A DNA stretch of 64,000 bases, from positions 1 to 64,000 of the forward strand of contig CAJWAO010000002.1 of assembly GCA_913020765.1 (NCBI GenBank), read 5' to 3'. Every line of letters begins with the position of its first letter. Position 1 is the first letter of the stretch. A model generated the notes under the pieces. The model had not been told where the DNA came from. It made no database searches and saw only the letters and a list, made by a program, of their open reading frames with translations. Shown here one piece after another: positions 48,138-56,876 of the stretch. The translations under genes were made by a program, and so were the position numbers. The DNA is from an uncultured Flavobacteriales bacterium. GTDB taxonomy: Bacteria; Bacteroidota; Bacteroidia; Flavobacteriales_D; Crocinitomicaceae.

Positions 48138-48917
48138 ATGATATTATATAAATCTAAAGAAGAAATAGCAATCATGCGTGATGCAGCTCAGGTTGTCAGT
48201 AGAACACTTGGTAAGGTTGCCAAGCTGATAAAGCCAGGGGTGACGCCACTTTCTTTGGATAAAATGGCACATGACTATATACTATCGCAAGATGCGAAAC
48301 CCGGGTTTCTCGGTCTTTATGGTTGCCCTAGTACTTTACTTATTTCTGTGAATGAACAGGTCGTACATGGCTTACCTACTGAAAAACCGTTCGAGGAAGG
48401 TGATATCGTTTCGGTAGACTGTGGTGCTGTATATAAAGGATACTATGGTGATCACGCCTACACCTTCAAGGTCGGTGCGGTTTCTCCAGAACTCCGTCAT
48501 TTGCTAAAAGTCACCAAGGAATGTCTTTATAAGGGTATTGAGCAATGTACAACATCTAATCGTCTAGAGGATATTGGTTGGGCAATACAGCAGCATGCTG
48601 AAAAAAATAATTTTGGCGTCGTAAGAGATCTCGTTGGGCATGGACTGGGTAAAACGCTTCATGAAGAACCTCAGGTTCCTAACTTCGGTAGGAGGGGTCG
48701 AGGTAAAAAAATCCAAAATGGTTTAACAATCGCAATCGAGCCTATGATAAATATGGGCACTGAAAAGGTAAGAACACTAGCCGATGAATGGACGATTGTC
48801 ACCGAAGACGGCATGCCTAGTGCACATTTTGAACATGACATAGCCATCGTTGATGGTAAGGCTGAAATCCTTTCTACCTTCGACTACATCTATGATGTAA
48901 TCGGTTCTGATGATTAG
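48138..48917 (+). CDS. map: Type I methionyl aminopeptidase
   Basis: MILYKSKEEIAIMRDAAQVVSRTL, VNEQVVHGLPTEKPFEEGDIVSVDCGAVYKGYYGDHAYTF, GHGLGKTLHEEPQVPNFGRRGRGKKI. Start placed at ATG 48138. Confidence 0.95.
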   Translation: MILYKSKEEIAIMRDAAQVVSRTLGKVAKLIKPGVTPLSLDKMAHDYILSQDAKPGFLGLYGCPSTLLISVNEQVVHGLPTEKPFEEGDIVSVDCGAVYKGYYGDHAYTFKVGAVSPELRHLLKVTKECLYKGIEQCTTSNRLEDIGWAIQQHAEKNNFGVVRDLVGHGLGKTLHEEPQVPNFGRRGRGKKIQNGLTIAIEPMINMGTEKVRTLADEWTIVTEDGMPSAHFEHDIAIVDGKAEILSTFDYIYDVIGSDD

Positions 48918-49473
48918 AGAGCAGAAATTTGTTTTCCTAGCTGTCTTGACTCTTTTAGCCTATGGCTTGGGGTTGTTTTTTGAGGTTCATTTTTTTATAC
49001 TTCCCTTTCCTATTTTTGATTTTGTGTTGCTTTGGGGTGTTTTGCGATTTATTGGAATGAATACAAGCAGCAGATTAATTTATAGCTATTTGTTTCTGCT
49101 CGCTGTGCTGTTTAAGATAAGTATGAATCCTATTCTATTGGCCTTTGTATTCAGTCAAAATCAGCTGACTGATTTGAACGCATCTTTTATACCTAAATTA
49201 TTTTTGAGTTTAAGCCTTTTGCTCTTCATAATTAGCTTTATTACGTGGAAAGTCAGAGAAAAACTAACAATTCATTTGTCTTGGTATGTGCTTCATACTT
49301 TATTTGGTTTTCTAACACTGACTTTCGATGCGCGTCTTGAATTATTTGTTGGTTTGATACCTGCACTTTTATTGTACCGAACAAATAAAGAAAATAACTT
49401 CCGTCACATTTGGAACTTATATTTCATTCTTGAGCTAATGACAGCTGTAATGCTGTACTTTGTTGTCAGTTAG
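48910..49473 (+). CDS. Hypothetical multi-TM membrane protein
   Basis: Several hydrophobic helices; overlaps map stop. Confidence 0.55.
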   Translation: MIREQKFVFLAVLTLLAYGLGLFFEVHFFILPFPIFDFVLLWGVLRFIGMNTSSRLIYSYLFLLAVLFKISMNPILLAFVFSQNQLTDLNASFIPKLFLSLSLLLFIISFITWKVREKLTIHLSWYVLHTLFGFLTLTFDARLELFVGLIPALLLYRTNKENNFRHIWNLYFILELMTAVMLYFVVS

Positions 49474-49503
49474 ACTTATAATTTAAACTTTGGTGAAATT
49501 AAT

Positions 49504-50895
49504 CTACAGGTGGATTACTTCGCCATAGGCAGCCGCAGCCGCCTCCATTACTGCCTCTGACATTGTTGGGTGCGGATGAATCGTTTTAATCAATTCTTCT
49601 CCTGTTGTTTCAAGTTTGCGTATCGCAACAATTTCTGCAATCATTTCGGTAACATTCGCACCAATCATGTGTGCTCCTATAAGCTCACCATATTTTGCAT
49701 CGAATAATAACTTCACAAAACCATCTTTTGCTCCTGCGGCACTCGCTTTACCTGAAGCAGAAAAAGGAAATTTTCCAATTTTTACTTCGATCCCAGCCTC
49801 CTGTGCTGCTTTTTCTGTCATGCCTACAGAAGCTATTTCAGGCGAGCAGTATGTACATCCAGGAATATTTCCGTAATCAATTGTCTCAGGATGATGACCT
49901 GCAATTTTTTCGACACAAACAATCCCTTCTGCTGATGCGACATGCGCCAATGCAGGACCCGGTACAACATCTCCTATGGCGTAGTACCCTGGCATATTGG
50001 TTTGGTAAAAGTCATCAACAAGAATTCTTCCCTTGTCAACAACAATACCAACATCTTCCAAGCCTATATTTTCAATATTTGCCTGGATTCCTACGGCAGA
50101 TAATACGATATCACATTCAATTTTTTCCTCACCTTTAGCCGTCTTAACGGTAACGATGCAATGTTTACCCGAGGTGTCCACACTTTCTACAGATGAACCT
50201 GTCATTACCTTAATACCCGACTTTTTAAATGTTTTTTCTAGCTGCTTTGATACATCTGTATCTTCAACTGGGACTATATTTGGTAGGTATTCTACAACTG
50301 TTACCTCCGTTCCAATTGCGTTGTAGAAATAGGCGAATTCAACACCAATTGCACCTGAACCCACAACCACCATTCTCTTGGGTTGTGTTTCTAAGGTCAT
50401 CGCCTGTCGATAACCGATTATTTTTTTGCCATCTTGGGGTAGGTTGGGTAATGCTCTTGACCTCGCCCCAGTTGCAATGATTACACCTTTCGAGGCTGTG
50501 TAGTCTACACTTTTTCCATCCTCACCGGTTACTGTGACTGTTTTATTTGCTTTAATAACTCCGTTTCCAGTCAGTACATCAATTTTATTTTTTTTCATCA
50601 AGAATTTGATGCCGTTGCTCATACCATCTGCAACATCTCGGCTTCTTTTGATCATTCCGCTGAAGTCCGCTTTAGCATCTTTGACAGAAATGCCGTAATC
50701 TGAGGCATGACTTAAGTACTCAAATACATTTGCAGATTTTAAAAGAGCTTTTGTTGGAATACAACCCCAATTGAGACATATTCCACCTAAAGCTTCGCGT
50801 TCAACGATTGCTGTTTTCAAACCTAATTGTGATGCTCGAATAGCAGTAACGTATCCTCCTGGTCCGCTCCCTACTACAATAATGTCGTAATTCAT
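49504..50895 (-). CDS. lpdA: Dihydrolipoyl dehydrogenase
   Basis: YDIIVVGSGPGGYVTAIRASQLG, GGICLNWGCIPTKALL, HIGANVTEMIAE-like AHMIGANVTEMIAE, HPHPTMSEAVMEAA. ATG 50895 preferred over TTG 50916. Confidence 0.96.
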   Translation of the reverse strand: MNYDIIVVGSGPGGYVTAIRASQLGLKTAIVEREALGGICLNWGCIPTKALLKSANVFEYLSHASDYGISVKDAKADFSGMIKRSRDVADGMSNGIKFLMKKNKIDVLTGNGVIKANKTVTVTGEDGKSVDYTASKGVIIATGARSRALPNLPQDGKKIIGYRQAMTLETQPKRMVVVGSGAIGVEFAYFYNAIGTEVTVVEYLPNIVPVEDTDVSKQLEKTFKKSGIKVMTGSSVESVDTSGKHCIVTVKTAKGEEKIECDIVLSAVGIQANIENIGLEDVGIVVDKGRILVDDFYQTNMPGYYAIGDVVPGPALAHVASAEGIVCVEKIAGHHPETIDYGNIPGCTYCSPEIASVGMTEKAAQEAGIEVKIGKFPFSASGKASAAGAKDGFVKLLFDAKYGELIGAHMIGANVTEMIAEIVAIRKLETTGEELIKTIHPHPTMSEAVMEAAAAAYGEVIHL

Positions 50896-50913
50896 AGTAC
50901 TTATTTTAGGGAA

Positions 50914-50921
50914 CAAAAATA
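50914..50921 (-). promoter_or_regulatory. -7 promoter motif TATTTTTG upstream of lpdA
   Basis: Exact TAnnTTTG on minus strand; overlaps the track TTG start. Confidence 0.5.
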
Positions 50922-51025
50922 CTTAAAATTATGAAATTCGATAGGCTTTTAAATACTTTATCAAATATGGTTTTCGGGTGCATTTAATTCTTTTTCATTA
51001 TGGAAAGAGATACCTATTTTATCCT

Positions 51026-51033
51026 TACTTTTG
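51026..51033 (+). promoter_or_regulatory. -7 promoter motif TACTTTTG upstream of purL
   Basis: Exact TAnnTTTG; overlaps the track TTG start at 51031. Confidence 0.5.
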
Positions 51034-51051
51034 TCTGACAATAACGAACAA

Positions 51052-53289
51052 ATGAGCGAAACCCTCCAAAAAGAAGCAACTCTTGAGCAAGCCATTGATT
51101 TAGGTCTGAGAGCAGATGAATTTGAAATGATCAAGGAAATACTTGGTCGTACGCCAAATTTTACAGAAACCGCGATATACTCGGTAATGTGGTCCGAGCA
51201 TTGCTCTTACAAGAATTCTATTTTATGGTTGAAGACTCTTCCGAAAGATGGCCCTCACATGTTGGTAAAGGCTGGTGAAGAGAACGCAGGTTTGGTGGAT
51301 ATAGGTGATGGTATGGGTTGTGTTTTTAAAATAGAGTCACATAATCACCCGAGTGCATTGGAGCCTTATCAAGGAGCTGCCACGGGAGTAGGAGGAATAA
51401 ATAGAGATATATTTACAATGGGCGCTAGACCGATTGCACAATTAAATTCTTTGCGTTTTGGAAATATAGAACGTGATAGAACAAAATGGTTGGTGAAAGG
51501 AGTAGTAAAAGGAATAGGAGATTACGGTAATGCCTTTGGTATTCCGATTGTTGGAGGTGAAGTTGCCTTCGATGACTCATACAATACGAATCCTTTGGTA
51601 AATGCATTTTCAGCGGGTACCATTGATACGACCAAAATGATTTCAGCTACAGCGAAAGGCCCTGGAAATCCGGTTTTTATTGTGGGTTCTTCAACAGGTA
51701 AGGATGGAATTGCTGGTGCAGCATTTGCATCAAAAGATATTACAGAAGATTCAGCATCAGATTTGCCCTCTGTTCAGGTTGGTGATCCTTTTATGGAGAA
51801 ATTATTACTTGAGGCAACAATGGAATTGTCTGAAACGGATGCTATAGTTGGAATGCAGGATATGGGTGCCGCTGGAATTACATGCTCCACTTGTGAGATG
51901 AGTGCGGCTGGTGGGGTCGGAATGGAAATTGATTTAGATAAAGTCCCGACGCGACAGTTAAATATGCTACCATATGAAATTCTACTTTCTGAATCTCAAG
52001 AGCGTATGTTGGTTGTTGTTCAAAAGGGTAAGGAGCAAATTGTTAAAGATATTTTTGATAAATGGGACCTTCATGCCGAAGAAATTGGCGTAGTAACGGA
52101 CACACAAAGAATCCGATATTATATGAATGGTGAGCAGGTTGGAGATGTTCCTGCAGAATCGTTGGTTCTTGGTGGAGGTGCTCCTCAGTACGAACGCGAA
52201 TATAAAGAGCCTGCGTATTACCAAGAGTATAAGAAATTTGATATCAATTCAATCGAGCAGCCTGAGGATTTGAAAAAAGTTGCTGATGCTATGCTTGCTA
52301 TGCCAAATATAGCCTCAAAGCGATGGGTATATGAGCAGTACGACTCTATGGTTGGGACTAGGACGATGACAACTAATGTTCCTGCGGATGCCGGTGTTGT
52401 CAATATCAAAGGAACCAATAAGGCATTAGCCATGACCGTGGATTGTAATTCACGTTATGTAAATGCCGATCCAGAGGTGGGAACCATGATTGCTGTCTCT
52501 GAGGCCGCAAGGAATATTGCTTGTTCAGGCGGAGAGCCGAGTGCAATCACAAATTGCCTGAATTTTGGTAACCCATACAATCCAGAGTCCTACTGGCAGT
52601 TTGTGGGTGCAATCAAGGGAATGTCTGCAGCTTGCTTAAAATTCAGTACACCTGTCACAGGGGGGAATGTTTCCTTTTACAATCAATCTGTAATTAACGG
52701 GGTAGAGGTTCCTGTTTTCCCTACACCGACGATTGGAATGATTGGTATACTCGAGGATAAGAATAAACTTATGTCTTTAGATTTTAAGGACAAAGGAGAC
52801 TTGATTTTTTTGATTGGAAAATATGAAGAGGATATTTCCTCATCGGAATATTTAGCAAATTATCATAAAGTGAAAGCTTCTCCTGCTCCATATTTTGATT
52901 TGGATTATGAGTATCGAGTACATTCTGTCACAAAAGAGCTGATTCAGTATGATTTGATCAACGCTGCGCATGATGTAGCTGATGGCGGTTTATATGTCTC
53001 GTTAGTTGAAATGTCTTTACCTCGAGAGCTAGGTTTTGATATTGTGACTGATTCTGAAATCAGAGAAGATGCCTTCTTGTTCGGTGAAGGGCAAGGGAGA
53101 ATTTTAGTAACTGTATCTGAAGATCAGGAAGATTTGTTCCTCGAACATATGGTTAATTCAAAAGTTAATTTTACCTTGTTGGGACATGTCACTAAGGGAA
53201 AACTTGTTGTGGACGAACAACATTTCGGTTTCGTGGATGATGCGAAGGAGATTTACAACAACGCCTTAGGTAAATTGTTACAAGACTAA
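51052..53289 (+). CDS. purL: Phosphoribosylformylglycinamidine synthase subunit PurL
   Basis: [78 protein letters not shown] 51052 preferred. Confidence 0.96.
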   Translation: MSETLQKEATLEQAIDLGLRADEFEMIKEILGRTPNFTETAIYSVMWSEHCSYKNSILWLKTLPKDGPHMLVKAGEENAGLVDIGDGMGCVFKIESHNHPSALEPYQGAATGVGGINRDIFTMGARPIAQLNSLRFGNIERDRTKWLVKGVVKGIGDYGNAFGIPIVGGEVAFDDSYNTNPLVNAFSAGTIDTTKMISATAKGPGNPVFIVGSSTGKDGIAGAAFASKDITEDSASDLPSVQVGDPFMEKLLLEATMELSETDAIVGMQDMGAAGITCSTCEMSAAGGVGMEIDLDKVPTRQLNMLPYEILLSESQERMLVVVQKGKEQIVKDIFDKWDLHAEEIGVVTDTQRIRYYMNGEQVGDVPAESLVLGGGAPQYEREYKEPAYYQEYKKFDINSIEQPEDLKKVADAMLAMPNIASKRWVYEQYDSMVGTRTMTTNVPADAGVVNIKGTNKALAMTVDCNSRYVNADPEVGTMIAVSEAARNIACSGGEPSAITNCLNFGNPYNPESYWQFVGAIKGMSAACLKFSTPVTGGNVSFYNQSVINGVEVPVFPTPTIGMIGILEDKNKLMSLDFKDKGDLIFLIGKYEEDISSSEYLANYHKVKASPAPYFDLDYEYRVHSVTKELIQYDLINAAHDVADGGLYVSLVEMSLPRELGFDIVTDSEIREDAFLFGEGQGRILVTVSEDQEDLFLEHMVNSKVNFTLLGHVTKGKLVVDEQHFGFVDDAKEIYNNALGKLLQD

Positions 53290-53292
53290 ATT

Positions 53293-53919
53293 ATGGAATA
53301 CAATACAACAAGAGAAAAACTTATTCTTCCGGAATACGGAAGAAATGTTCAAAATATGATTTCTCATGCAATGGAGATTAAAGACCGTTCTGAGAGAAAC
53401 AGTGCAGCTCAAGCCATTATTGAGGTTATGGGACAATTGAACCCCCACCTCAGAGATGTAGACGATTACAGGCCTAAATTATGGACACATCTTTTCGTGA
53501 TGTCTGACTTTCAATTAGATGTTGATTCCCCTTATGAGATGCCGAACAAAGAGGTTTTAAGTGAAAAACCGGACCTTATGATTTATCCGAAAGGAAGAAT
53601 TAAATATGGTCATTATGGAAAGTATACTGAGAAAATTTTAAGTGAAGCAAATGAGGTTAATGACCCTGAGGCAAAGGAGGCTTTAAAAATGTCAATGGCC
53701 AATTTCATGAAAATGCAATATTTAACGCACAATAATAATGCAGTTGAGAACAATGTTATAGCTGAAAATATCAAAGAACTATCCAATAACGAACTTGTTT
53801 TGGACAATCCAGATGAGCTGACCAATACCAATCAAATACTCAGAACAATTGGACACAACAAAAAGAATACAAGGACAAATAACAATTATAAGTCTAAAAA
53901 GAAGAGGTATAAAAGATAG
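53293..53919 (+). CDS. DUF4290 domain-containing protein
   Basis: MEYNTTREKLILPEYGRNVQNMISHAMEIKDRSERN; immediately upstream of murA. Confidence 0.85.
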   Translation: MEYNTTREKLILPEYGRNVQNMISHAMEIKDRSERNSAAQAIIEVMGQLNPHLRDVDDYRPKLWTHLFVMSDFQLDVDSPYEMPNKEVLSEKPDLMIYPKGRIKYGHYGKYTEKILSEANEVNDPEAKEALKMSMANFMKMQYLTHNNNAVENNVIAENIKELSNNELVLDNPDELTNTNQILRTIGHNKKNTRTNNNYKSKKKRYKR

Positions 53920-53924
53920 CGCTT

Positions 53925-55232
53925 ATGGCTTCGTTTGAAATTTATGGAGGGAAATCCCTCAAAGGTGAGCTAACACCACAAGGAGCAAAAAACGAGGCAT
54001 TACAAGTATTGTGTGCCCCCTTATTAACCTCAGAAAAGGTCACTATTTCCAATATTCCTGATATTATTGATGTGAACAAGCTTATTGCACTTATGCAGGC
54101 GATGGGTGTGAAAGTAGAAAAGGTTGAAAAAGGAACATATATGTTCCAAGCTAAGGAAATCAATCTCGATTATTTACAATCTGAGGATTTTAAGATTCGT
54201 GCTGGCTCTCTTCGGGGTTCTGTAATGATTGTTGGTCCCTTACTTGCCCGATTTGGTGTAGGTTACTTGCCAAAACCAGGAGGTGATAAAATTGGTCGGA
54301 GAAGGCTGGATACACATTTTGCAGGTATGATTGCCCTGGGTGCTAAATTTAATTATGATGCGGGTGAACATTTTTATGCTGTAGAGGGTAAAGCGCTTGA
54401 AGGTACTTATATTCATATGGATGAGGCCTCTGTTACTGGAACCGCTAATATTGTTATGGCAGCAGTAATGGCAAAAGGGGAGACAACGATTTACAACGCC
54501 GCATGCGAGCCATATCTGCAGCAATTGTGTAAAATGTTAAATTCCATGGGTGCCGAAATTTCGGGTATTGGTTCGAATATGTTGAAGATTCAAGGTGTTG
54601 ATAATATGGGTGGGTGTTACCACCGAATTCTTCCAGATATGATTGAGATTGGTTCTTTCATTGGACTCGCGGCGATGACGAAATCTGAAATAACCATAAA
54701 GGACGTAAGCTGGGAAAACCTCGGAATTATACCGACTATTTTTCGAAGACTGGGTATCAAACTAGAACGTAAAGGAGATGATATTTTCGTTCCTGCTCAA
54801 GAACTCTATGAAATAGAGACCTTTATTGACGGTTCTATCATGACAATTTCCGATGCTCCTTGGCCAGGATTTACTCCAGATTTATTATCGATTATTCTCG
54901 TAGTTGCAACCCAAGCCAAAGGTTCAGTATTGATTCATCAAAAAATGTTTGAATCTCGTCTATTTTTTGTAGATAAATTGATAGATATGGGTGCACAGAT
55001 CATTCTCTGTGACCCCCACCGAGCCACAGTTATCGGTTTGAATCGAAAAAATGCGTTAAGAGGAATACAGATGACCTCTCCTGATATTAGGGCTGGTGTC
55101 TCACTACTCATCGCAGCACTATCCGCGAAAGGAAAAAGTACCATCCATAATATTGAGCAAATTGATCGAGGATATCAAGATATAGATATTCGATTAAATA
55201 ATATTGGTGCTGATATAAGAAGGATCGGTTAA
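53925..55232 (+). CDS. murA: UDP-N-acetylglucosamine 1-carboxyvinyltransferase
   Basis: IYGGKSLKGELTPQGAKNEALQVLCAPLLT, KPGGDKIGRRRLDTHFAGMIALGA, SVTGTANIVMAAVMA, GYQDIDIRLNNIGADI. Confidence 0.96.
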   Translation: MASFEIYGGKSLKGELTPQGAKNEALQVLCAPLLTSEKVTISNIPDIIDVNKLIALMQAMGVKVEKVEKGTYMFQAKEINLDYLQSEDFKIRAGSLRGSVMIVGPLLARFGVGYLPKPGGDKIGRRRLDTHFAGMIALGAKFNYDAGEHFYAVEGKALEGTYIHMDEASVTGTANIVMAAVMAKGETTIYNAACEPYLQQLCKMLNSMGAEISGIGSNMLKIQGVDNMGGCYHRILPDMIEIGSFIGLAAMTKSEITIKDVSWENLGIIPTIFRRLGIKLERKGDDIFVPAQELYEIETFIDGSIMTISDAPWPGFTPDLLSIILVVATQAKGSVLIHQKMFESRLFFVDKLIDMGAQIILCDPHRATVIGLNRKNALRGIQMTSPDIRAGVSLLIAALSAKGKSTIHNIEQIDRGYQDIDIRLNNIGADIRRIG

Positions 55233-55237
55233 TTCAA

Positions 55238-56104
55238 CTAAAACCTTTCCAAAGCATGTTGAATAAGCTCCTTCATTTGAATGCTGTAGTTGCTTGAAAA
55301 TTCTTTTGCCGGTCTATTCGCAATACCCAAGCAAATTGTGGCACAGGAGTGACCCAGTGCTGACCCAAGTGCGTATAGTGCGGAGCTTTCCATTTCAAAA
55401 TTCACAAATCTGTGCTCACGATGCTTAAAGCCTCCTAGTTTTTCATGAAGATCTGTTGTGTGTGTCGGTAAACGTAGCGCCCTTCCTTGTGGACCATAGA
55501 AACCAGAGCTTGTTACGGTTATACCTTTAATAGTTTTTTCTGTCTCGAATTTTTTTAGGAAGTTGGGTGAAGCCTTTTTCAAGTATGGGGTTATATGCTC
55601 TGGGAACAATGAGCATTTCTGAATGGACTTTAAAAGCTCTTGCTCAGAATTTGTGTAATTGAGTTTGTAATAATGCCCTACATTATCTAATCCTAAGGCA
55701 TAATTGCTTAAAATATATGAATGTACAGGTATGTCAGCTTGCAATAAACCACAGGTTCCAATTCTTAGAAGCTCTAGTTTTGTTTGAACGATTTTTTCTT
55801 CTTTTGTTTCAAGATTTATATTGAAGGCGGCATCTAGCTCATTTATTACAATGTCAATGTTGTCTGTACCAATTCCTGTAGATAAAACTGATATTCGTTT
55901 ATTTTGAAATGTGCCAGTATGACAGAAGAATTCCCTATGGTTAGATTTGAATTCAATTGAATCGAATTGTTCAGAGACCAGTGCAACCCTTTCTAGGTCG
56001 CCAACGAGAATGATTTTAGTCGAAACGTCTTCAGCGCTAACTCCAAGGTGGTAGACTTGGTTTTTAGAATTTACGACAAGCTCAGTAGGGGCAAATTTTC
56101 TCAA
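55238..56104 (-). CDS. Nucleoside phosphorylase
   Basis: VSTKIILVGDLERVALVSE, VLSTGIGTDNIDIVINELDA, RIGTCGLLQADIPV, VNFEMESSALYALGSALGH. Start TTG uncertain. Confidence 0.9.
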   Translation of the reverse strand: MRKFAPTELVVNSKNQVYHLGVSAEDVSTKIILVGDLERVALVSEQFDSIEFKSNHREFFCHTGTFQNKRISVLSTGIGTDNIDIVINELDAAFNINLETKEEKIVQTKLELLRIGTCGLLQADIPVHSYILSNYALGLDNVGHYYKLNYTNSEQELLKSIQKCSLFPEHITPYLKKASPNFLKKFETEKTIKGITVTSSGFYGPQGRALRLPTHTTDLHEKLGGFKHREHRFVNFEMESSALYALGSALGHSCATICLGIANRPAKEFSSNYSIQMKELIQHALERF

Positions 56105-56110
56105 AGAATA

Positions 56111-56866
56111 TCAATTGGTTAAACTTCCAAAAACCTTACTTAATAGATCAGTGACTCTTGCTATTGGGTCTATTCTAATTTTATTTTCTTCGGCTTCAAC
56201 CATAAAAAATAGACCCTCAATTGCCCTTTGCGTTATGAATGTATCAAGCTCTGGATTTATTTTATCACCACCAGTTACCATCATGGCAGTATTGTATTTA
56301 TTGATTAGTGGGTTCCAATAATCTGTTAGTTTAACTTTTGAAATGGCTAATTGAACCTTCGGTGTAAATGAATTGATAAGACGGTCGGTTGTCTGTTCTT
56401 TTAAATATTTTGTAGCAGCACCATTTCCACTGTTCAGTATTTCAAATCCATCACTCAATGTCATTTCTTTAATCGCATCTTTAAAAATAGGCAGTGCCTC
56501 TTTACATGCTTCTTCTGCCGCTCTGTTTAAAGTTATTTCAAACTTTTCTACTTGTGCCCCTAAACCAACATTTAAAGCCTGTTCTTTTACCTTTATTGCG
56601 TCGGGAGGAAAGGGTAACTTTATCGAGCTATTTTCTAAGAATCCGTCAGTAACCGATGTAATTGCCACTGAGTTTTCAATTCCAATATTTAAAGCCTCTT
56701 TTAAACCTGAGATTACTTCTGTATTTGTAAGATTCGTAGTTGCCTGACTATTTGATGAGTTTTCTTTTAATAGATTATTCTTAGCGTCTGAGGCCGCTTT
56801 ATTCAGTAGATCACAGGATGTAAAGATGAAGTAGCTTGTAAGGAAGATAATGGTCAATTTAGTCAT
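56111..56866 (-). CDS. DUF4197 domain-containing putative lipoprotein
   Basis: FTSCDLLNK lipobox, GLKEALNIGIENSV, IKLPFPPDAIKVKEQALNVGLGAQVEKFEITLNRAAEEACKEA. Confidence 0.88.
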   Translation of the reverse strand: MTKLTIIFLTSYFIFTSCDLLNKAASDAKNNLLKENSSNSQATTNLTNTEVISGLKEALNIGIENSVAITSVTDGFLENSSIKLPFPPDAIKVKEQALNVGLGAQVEKFEITLNRAAEEACKEALPIFKDAIKEMTLSDGFEILNSGNGAATKYLKEQTTDRLINSFTPKVQLAISKVKLTDYWNPLINKYNTAMMVTGGDKINPELDTFITQRAIEGLFFMVEAEENKIRIDPIARVTDLLSKVFGSLTN

Positions 56867-56876
56867 GTTTTCTTCT

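Noticed and set aside
49695-50326. Plus-strand ORFs in lpdA
   Set aside because: Antisense to a well-supported dihydrolipoyl dehydrogenase; Gln/Leu-rich translation typical of a shadow ORF.
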